Positions 63,369-64,000 of a stretch of DNA of 64,000 nt are shown here, piece by piece. This DNA is from Marivita sp051251565 (lineage in GTDB: Bacteria; Pseudomonadota; Alphaproteobacteria; Rhodobacterales; Rhodobacteraceae), in NCBI RefSeq assembly GCF_051251565.1, contig NZ_JBPOFB010000002.1:248001-312000 (forward strand), read 5' to 3'. Below the pieces are notes generated by a model that was not told where the DNA came from, did not search any database, and worked only from the letters and a program-made list of their open reading frames with translations. A program made the position numbers and the translations under genes. Within the stretch, counting starts at the first letter, position 1. The number at the start of each line of letters is the position of its first letter.

Positions 63369-64000
63369 TCACTCGCCAAGCGCAATCCCCTCGCGCCGTG
63401 GATCGGCCCCGCCCGTCAGGGTGTCTGCGATGGCGATGGCGTGCAGACCTGAATTCAATCCACGCACGCTCACCTCATATCCAAGCGCGGTCAGCGCCGG
63501 TTCAAGATCAGCAGCTGTCGTGCCTTCTTCGACATCATAGGTGCCGAACCGATTGACCAGATGCGGCATCGCAACCGCCTGTTGCACGTCCATACCCCAA
63601 TCCACATGCGCAATGATCGCCTGCGTGACATAGCCGATGATCCGGCTGCCGCCCGGCGATCCGATCACCAGCGACGGTACGCCGTCGGTGAGCACGATGG
63701 TCGGGGCCATGGATGACCGGGGCCGTTTGCCCGGCTCAAGCCGGTTGGCAATGGGGCGCCCATCCGCATGGGTGCGGAACGAGAAATCCGTCAGTTCATT
63801 GTTGAGCAGGAACCCCCGCACAAACAGCCGCGACCCGAACCCGTTCTCAATCGTGGTCGTCATCGACAAAGCGTTGCCATAGCTGTCCACGATAGAAATA
63901 TGCGAGGTCGAGGGAAGCTCAAGGCTCTCGTCCGGGGCCAGCAGCATCGCGTGGTCCCATTCCGGCGATCCGGCAGAGACCTCGGGCAACGCATCGTCAC
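63369..64000 (-). CDS. Gamma-glutamyltransferase, C-terminal part (start beyond window)
   Basis: The last 210 or so residues of a GGT. The frame stays open to the window edge, so the 5' part is missing. The autoprocessing/catalytic Thr is in LPSTSHISIVDSYGNALS, the small-subunit start. Substrate-binding GSPGGSRIIGYV and MPHLVNRFGTYDVE follow. GGT cleaves gamma-glutamyl bonds of glutathione and peptides in the periplasm. The stop is about 110 bp upstream of the NYN gene. Confidence 0.93.
   Translation of the reverse strand, partial: DDALPEVSAGSPEWDHAMLLAPDESLELPSTSHISIVDSYGNALSMTTTIENGFGSRLFVRGFLLNNELTDFSFRTHADGRPIANRLEPGKRPRSSMAPTIVLTDGVPSLVIGSPGGSRIIGYVTQAIIAHVDWGMDVQQAVAMPHLVNRFGTYDVEEGTTAADLEPALTALGYEVSVRGLNSGLHAIAIADTLTGGADPRREGIALGE

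Overview
The window reads as core chromosome of an alphaproteobacterium of the Rhodobacterales, most likely the marine roseobacter group. Support comes from lineage-typical families (DUF3035 lipoprotein, DUF2125 protein, the ferritin-like/VIT1 iron exporter MbfA, a PpaA-like B12-binding-fold protein), the gene order purH-lspA-DUF3035-M16-M16, an F1-only atpHAGDC operon, and a perfect FnrL-type box. Coding density is high, many genes overlap by ATGA or GTGA, and I see no insertion sequence, prophage, CRISPR array, tRNA or rRNA.

Layout. 1-5118: the purH 3' part, lspA, a small lipoprotein and an active/inactive pair of M16 peptidases. 5232-16373: dapA, a lytic transglycosylase, a DMT exporter, a split MnmC pair (mnmD and an MnmC2-like oxidase), a MocR regulator, an orphan peptide-binding protein, an M20 peptidase and DUF2125. 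16441-24576: ChaC, a MotA/MotB-like proton-channel pair whose MotB-like member carries a very long coiled coil and an OmpA domain, then an M23 peptidase, clpA and gloB. 24639-32199: a methyltransferase, atpHAGDC, an H-type lectin and a membrane hydroxylase. 32204-42105: prs, then an isomerase, hydrolase, thioredoxin-TPR protein, LON-domain protein, Trm112-like protein, truB, DUF1643, rpsO, pnp and a CIA30-like protein. 42142-46122: a probable FnrL-controlled small RNA, an orphan OmpR-type regulator, ribA, an L,D-transpeptidase, a uracil-DNA glycosylase-like protein and SseB. 46159-57874 (all minus strand): PBP1A, RidA, GDPD, a FemAB-like protein and pterin dehydratase, then a peptide ABC importer without a binding protein, aldehyde dehydrogenase, SDR and P1 peptidase. 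58125-64000: glnK-amtB, mbfA, a TetR regulator, the B12-fold protein, a NYN-domain protein and the end of a gamma-glutamyltransferase.

How they work together. Most genes are housekeeping: purine and lysine synthesis, lipoprotein maturation, ATP synthesis, RNA turnover (rpsO-pnp), tRNA wobble-base modification and cell-wall synthesis or remodelling (Slt, M23, L,D-transpeptidase, PBP1A, the OmpA-domain protein). A second theme is peptide and nitrogen scavenging: peptide importer, orphan binding protein, M20, P1 and M16 peptidases, GGT, and the PII/ammonium transporter pair.

The most unusual signals are in non-coding DNA. At 42142-42272 an FNR box, a correctly spaced -10, a self-complementary body exposing a CCUCCC stretch and a strong terminator describe an unannotated anaerobic sRNA. 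A second structured stretch (12332-12471) lies opposite a MocR regulator. A REP-like hairpin with a conserved-looking tail sits at 47196-47252. The long-coiled-coil MotA/MotB-like pair (17044-20373) is the most intriguing protein system.
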